From: Priapulus caudatus
Taxonomy: Eukaryota; Priapulida; Priapulimorpha; Priapulimorphida; Priapulidae
NCBI RefSeq assembly: GCF_000485595.1
Contig: NW_014577221.1
Coordinates: 94,978 to 142,800 of the forward strand
Length of the DNA stretch: 47,823 nt
Direction: 5' to 3'
Numbering within the stretch: position 1 is the first letter of the stretch; each line of letters starts with the position of its first letter. Under the pieces are notes generated by a model. That model saw only the letters and a program-made list of their open reading frames with translations. It did no database searches and was not told where the DNA came from. Of the stretch, positions 42,642-47,823 are shown piece after piece. Both the position numbers and the translations under genes were made by a program.

Positions 42642-45600
42642 TTATTTGTCTTTACGAGCTTCTGCAGGTTTGAGTCCATCTTTCGCAGCTGCCGTTTCCT
42701 CCTTTGTGCTGACTTTTTCATCTGCTTTTATTTCTTCTGCTGGATTGTCTTCATATCTAGAAACAGCAAACCAACAGTATTCAGCAAGATGAAATTGACT
42801 CGGTAATAATATTCTTTCATTATTCATAACCTCACTACTGAAACAAGTCTACAGTTGTCGATGGCACCGTCAGTGCCGATAATTATCTACTTAAATCAGG
42901 TAGCAACTTCTAAACGATGATGAAAATTCTGCACTCACGCAAACATGTCGTGCAATTCTCCCTTGAGCGTGGCGACTAATAGCGGTGCTCCCAGGCAGGC
43001 AGGTACCAAATACAGGAGAGCTGGCTGTAATACCATTAACAACACCAACGACAGGTCAACACCACGTTACTTCACCTTGTTTGCAAACTGTTATGAGACT
43101 TGAGTCTATTCTAGAGTTACTTGAGGATAAAATGTTTCAAGTCCAATTTCCATAACAAATATGGTGTCAATGTTAGAAGGTAAAATGCACACGCACCTGT
43201 GCATGTTTGAAAACATGCATCACGAAGATGGTTGTAAGTAAGCCAGCTATATAGGCTGCAAAGCTAGTGTAGAAGTACGTTCTTCCTCCGGGACGCTTCT
43301 TCAGACTGAAATTGCACAATAAACATTACCACAGAAATGGGACGTGTCAATAACTCTTATACATTACATTCACACAGTTGTTAGCAGCCGTCATAATCTG
43401 GTCGTGTATAAGATACGAATTACAGACCGACCTCCTTTATCCGGCCACGTCGGGACCGGCACCCATTCGGATATGAGATTTGGCCGGATATGAGAGTTAT
43501 GCTCATACACAGCATTTCTATGCAGTTCAGTAGGGTTTATGCATGTGATAATGTATTTACTCGTTGCTATGATTATTTGTAACAAACTGTCGTGTTTTAT
43601 GGTTTATATGAAATGGAAATAAAATGAAATAAAACAGAAATTTTACCGGAGGCATAGCGGACATGAACAGACAACATACACACGCGCGCGCGCGCACACA
43701 CACACACACAAACACACGTACGGTTGGTACATCACGCAAGTTTTGAGCGAGATTTTTAGGTGGAAATGAATGAAAAACACAGAACATACACTCCGAAATC
43801 GCGGCCGGTTAACAGAGATTTCCGGATAACGGATGGCCGGATAAAGGAGGTCAGACTGTACTATATATATAAACAAAAAACAATGATGCCACAAGCTGCA
43901 GCCATCTCATGTAAGATTGTTTTTCATACTTGCAAAATTAATGAAGGTTCATTTATATGGACGTGAATTCTGAAGTAAGCTACATTTTAGAAGATGTCTC
44001 ACGTACAGCAACACTCGCTAGTTACCTAACATCAAATCGCAACAGTAGTGCAATGAAGATTCCAGGTATGACAATGTCTCCTAGTCCCAGCATTGCAAAG
44101 TTTTGTGCATCTAAGCCTCTCTCCAACAGATCTTGTGGAAAAACCACTACAAACACAATTGGAAGATAAGCTTAATGTAAGAAGTGTAGTAGGTCATATA
44201 ACACACTCAACACATTCAATATGCATATGTATATTCCACTGAAACATTCACACTAAAGTATTGTCCCATCTGTCAGCATCAAAGCAAAAGTATTAATACT
44301 AATATTTCCTAAAATAACACAATTCTATTTAAGGATTTTTTTAAACGCAACTCTACAACAGTAAATATGTAAGAAAATAAAAAGGCGCGCTAACACAGCA
44401 ATGGTTGGTGTATTAACCTTAATTTTAAAATCGGCTGTGATATAATAACGTGCGATTAATAAAATCGACTTAGCCTGTATAGCAGCTTCAGATAATACTT
44501 ACACTTAATTGGAGCCTCAAATGACTTTGCTACAGTCACCATCACATTTGTACCAAATACCTGCAACACAAATGAGCAGGTGACTAACTTGGAATTGCTT
44601 TTAACAGATCCAGCTAGTTATCAAAGCAGAACTTCTCATAAAGTACTGTGTGTTTATGATATAAATGAAATGCAGGTTTTGCCACCAGGTGGTGCCATGT
44701 CCCCAGTCAAACTGTGCATGTGGAAATATTATTGTGATAAAACTAACTAAAATACTGCAATAACATTCGAACATTTTCGAAATTACGTTTTTTTCAATGA
44801 GTAAAAATATTAGTTATAATGCTATAGTTAATATGTCTACAATTACCCAAAAGACGTCGTAGATGAACAGACCACAGAGTAAAATAGCTCCTGTTAGAAC
44901 ACTGTTCAGCTGGAGAAGCTCGACTCCATTGACTGAGAATGCCAGTCCAAATAAGTTATTGGCAATCCAGTGCTAAAATACACATGTACACAGAGTCACA
45001 ACAGTAATAGATGGCTAATCCATTTCTCATGTATGTATACATACATATACACAGAAACTCTCGCATCAATACTGTAGAAAAATGATTTCAATTTGAGCTA
45101 CAATGAGGATGAATATCAGTTATGATAGGATATATGAAATAGATCAGGTAATCTTAGGAATAAGGTATCAGTAAAGATCAAGAGCATTTTGACATTTGCT
45201 CCAAGGACCCAATAGTTTAATTGATTGTAATCTATGTCGTTAGTGTGTTGGATACAGGTAGGGTGAGTAGTTGATATTTCATTACCACCAAATACCAATT
45301 TAGCATTTGTCACAGGGTTGAAGATTGCCTTCTGTAAATATTGTATTGTAAATGATAAATTATGCAAGCAGGCCATACTGCTATTACCTTCTTCCAAAGA
45401 TACCATCCTCCTGTTATACCACACAGAGTTAATGTCACCAGATCTCTGCGATCAAACGAGTAGTCAATGACATCTGAAATAATAAGAGTATGATCAAACA
45501 ATTACACTATATACTGTTCTGCATTTTGTATGTAATTTAGATACATATGACTGCCATCACGAATCCTATTACTTGCATTCATCATTGACAATGCCAATGT

Positions 45601-46385
45601 TCCAAACCAGTACTTAATATGCTTACCTTCTTCATGTCCTTCATCTCCTTCCTCCGAGAACTTAAGACGGTATTTCTTGTTTGGGAACGATGCAGGCAGA
45701 AAAGCATTAACTACGGGACTGAAAGAAAGTACATTGAAACTGTACTATAAACACTGAATGATAGTTCAGTCATGCTCACATTAATGGAGGATAGACTGAT
45801 AATCAATTATTACAATTTGAGTAATAATGATCTGTTTCAAATAATATTAATAAACTAGTAATTACGCTACAACTATAGTTTATAGTAGACTGGAAAATTA
45901 ATAGTTTTATCAACCAATATTACATGTGAATTATCTGTATTTAGATCCTGGTTTCAGAGTAGAAAAAAATTTACCTCAAAATATGAGCAAGTGCTAGCAC
46001 TCCGAGGAAAAAAAAGTAGCCAGTCAGCAATAAATTTATATATTCCTTTGAAAACACCTGAAAGAAAATGTAAATAGATGTGTTTACTCAACCAGAGGGT
46101 TGAATATACGTAACTACCTAATTATTTATGTAGGTTAATAAAAAAATCTATTTACATTGCTCTATGTATGTGAGCACACATTTTTGAACATTTCACGCAC
46201 ACTGATCATGTAAAATGACTAAGATATTATACAGCTTTGTATTTTAAAGAGCTTTGAAAGAATATTTCATAATTTGTCTTACAAACCTGGAAGAAAACAT
46301 AGAGTCCAAACAATGCACATGACGCATATATTGGGAACATTGCAGCATCACGATGAGTCATTCTATCCACCTGGGGGTTTTCCTC
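42642..46385 (-). CDS. HM13: Signal peptide peptidase HM13/SPP (N-terminal exon outside window)
   Basis: An ER intramembrane aspartyl protease that cleaves leftover signal peptides. Exons in coding order: 46385-46287, 46057-45975, 45718-45627, 45473-45388, 44972-44847, 44560-44503, 44146-44026, 43305-43197, 43024-42939, 42756-42642. All are phase-consistent, giving 324 residues plus stop. Catalytic motifs are present: FIYDVFW (YD Asp codon at about 44,857), GLGDIVIPG (second Asp at about 44,077) and QPALLYLVP (PAL motif, 43,024). Other conserved runs are HRDAAMFPIYASC, HWIANNLFGLAFSVNGVELL and VFGTNVMVTVAKSFEAPIK. The C-terminus is a charged tail ending RKDK, close to the dilysine ER-retrieval signal of vertebrate SPP. 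The first exon(s), with the N-glycosylated lumenal start and first membrane helix, are not visible before 47,823. A long-TIR element occupies the upstream intron or flank. Confidence 0.93.
43421..43860. mobile_element. Tc1/mariner (pogo/Tigger-like) MITE, 440 bp, in HM13 intron
   Basis: The left end is TACAGACCGACCTCCTTTAT and the right end in reverse complement is TACAGTCTGACCTCCTTTAT, both followed by CCGGCCA. It is bounded by TA. The interior holds a GC/CA microsatellite (about 43,681-43,716) and no transposase. Confidence 0.8.
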
Positions 46386-46598
46386 CTGTTAGATATGTAA
46401 ACATGATATTGCATGAGATATATATTAAATATACCTGACATTTTTTATTATTACTCTTCTAGTGATGTGACTGACTATCAGACTATACTATAGTCATTGT
46501 GACTGACCTAGTACTATACCGGTATGTAACTATGTTCAACTAAAAATATGTCTAGTATCCACAACAAAAATATCACACATGTAATACGGGGATAAACA

Positions 46599-47683
46599 CA
46601 GGCACTTGAAGTGTTTCAATAAAATATAATGCTAAATAAATACGAAATCTATTTACTACCAAATTCTTAATGTTTCTGTGCTCTCTTTCACCTATTATTG
46701 CCGACAGTTTCCTGTAAATTCCGTCCAAATGCTATTTGCAACATACGCTTGCGGCCACCATTCCTCACGCGGCTGCACTGTGCACACTTACACTTATATA
46801 TATAGCAAGTAGGAAAGCGTGCTGCCCAAATTCGCTCGACGCACGCTGGATTTCACACGATTACAACACAAATATTCAACCATTCTACTCCTTCTTTGTT
46901 TCTATTTTAACAACAGTGTTCACTTGTTATAAAAACATACTGTCTCTGTTCGTAACCGAGCTGTGTCACGCAAAATCACACAAAGACTGACGAAATTCTC
47001 ACGTTCGCTAACGTTGCCCAATAAATGTAAATGGCTGCAAGTACAGAGCTATATAGACTGGTACTCGCTCCCACCTCAATTACCAATCGAGTAACTAAGC
47101 TAAGCCGAGAGGTGGGAGCGAGTACCAGTCTATGGGCTATAGGCGGTGCACTGCTTTCCAACTCCCGTACGAGCCTCGCCATTGGAGCGTTGCAAAAACG
47201 TTGCAGCATTGCGGCGCAAGAATGAGGTCACGAAGAGCGCCGGTGGGTGTTTCCTGATTCTGACAGTCATTTATATTTACTGTACAACGTTAGCGAATGC
47301 GAGAATTTCGTCAGTCTTTGTGTGATTTCGCGTGACACAGCTCGGTTACGAACAGAGACAGTATGTTTTTATAACAAGTGAACACTGTTGTTAAAATAGA
47401 AACAAAGATGGAGTAGAATGGTTGAATATTTGTGTTGTAATCGTGTGAAATCCAGCGAGTGTCGAGCGAATTTGGGCAGCATGCTTACCTCCTACCTGCT
47501 ATATATATATAAGTGTAAGTGTGCACAGTGCAGCCGTGTGAGGAATGGCGGCCGCAAGCGTATGTTGCAAATAGCATTTGGACGGAATTTACAGGAAACT
47601 GTCGGCAATAATAGGTGAAAGAGAGTATAGAAACATTAAGAATTTGGTAGTAAATAGATTTCTTATTTATTTAGCATTATTAC
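46599..47683. mobile_element. Second long-inverted-repeat (foldback/Mutator-like) element, right end interrupted
   Basis: The left end CAGGCACTTGAAGTGTTTC and the first roughly 250 bp are homologous to the element at 26,755. The arms (46,599 to about 47,015 and about 47,284-47,683) are inverted copies. A smaller palindrome is nested in the centre (GACTGGTACTCGCTCCCACC at about 47,057 and its reverse complement at about 47,115-47,134). The right arm stops at AGCATTA where a TTACCTCCGC repeat begins, so its true right end and target duplication are not visible. Confidence 0.75.
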
Positions 47684-47823
47684 CTCCGCGCAACGGAGTT
47701 GCAGGGAGGTAATGTAATCGCTCTCGTGTGTGTGTTCGTGTGTGTGATCGTGTGTGTGTGTAGCCAGCAGCGAGCCAGCTGTTATACACACGCTCAACCG
47801 ATCGATCGATTCAGCACCAGCTC
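47682..47823. mobile_element. TTACCTCCGC-type repeat, truncated by window end
   Basis: Opens TTACCTCCGCGCAACGGAGT, TGCAGGGAGGTAATG, followed by GT-rich and AGCCAGC-rich sequence, as in the copy at 36,483. It interrupts the right arm of the long-TIR element. Confidence 0.5.

Overview
This window is nuclear DNA from an animal, most likely an aquatic invertebrate. It has GT-AG introns, long AT-rich introns beside GC-rich exons, TTAGGG-type telomeric repeats, dense MITE-like elements and the metazoan genes DLGAP5/HURP and AKT. I cannot fix the phylum. There is no prokaryotic gene organisation, CRISPR array or RNA gene that I could support.

Layout. (1) 1-2,440: GT-rich minisatellite and non-coding DNA. 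(2) 2,652-6,429 (+): a four-exon SLC10-family (sodium/bile-acid symporter-like) transporter with tandem repeats coded inside both its extracellular N-terminus and its C-terminal tail. (3) About 6,515-12,045: a near-identical extra copy of the 3' part of the ELP2 gene. (4) 12,046-16,388: mostly non-coding, ending with an isolated last exon of AKT (-) at 15,961-16,161. (5) 16,389-16,413: a 25-N assembly gap. (6) 16,414-27,951 (-): a full Elongator subunit 2 (ELP2) gene whose 3' end is the second copy of region 3. (7) 28,452-37,825 (+): a 15-exon DLGAP5/HURP-like spindle gene, divergent from ELP2 across a 500-bp shared promoter region. (8) 37,826-42,641: non-coding, with a third, inverted fragment of the ELP2 3' end. 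(9) 42,642-46,385 (-): signal peptide peptidase (HM13/SPP), lacking only its N-terminal exon(s). (10) 46,599-47,823: a long-inverted-repeat element that runs out of the window.

The genes are unrelated housekeeping or cell-biology genes (membrane transport, tRNA-modifying Elongator, mitotic spindle, ER intramembrane proteolysis), so no pathway cluster is evident. The most informative signal is mobile DNA. The two ELP2 copies act as natural filled-site/empty-site comparisons for several non-autonomous transposons. A family of palindromic elements carries a telomere-like core with interchangeable arms. The two copies separated by the gap may be uncollapsed haplotypes or a real segmental duplication; the orphan AKT exon shows that something at this join is not simple.
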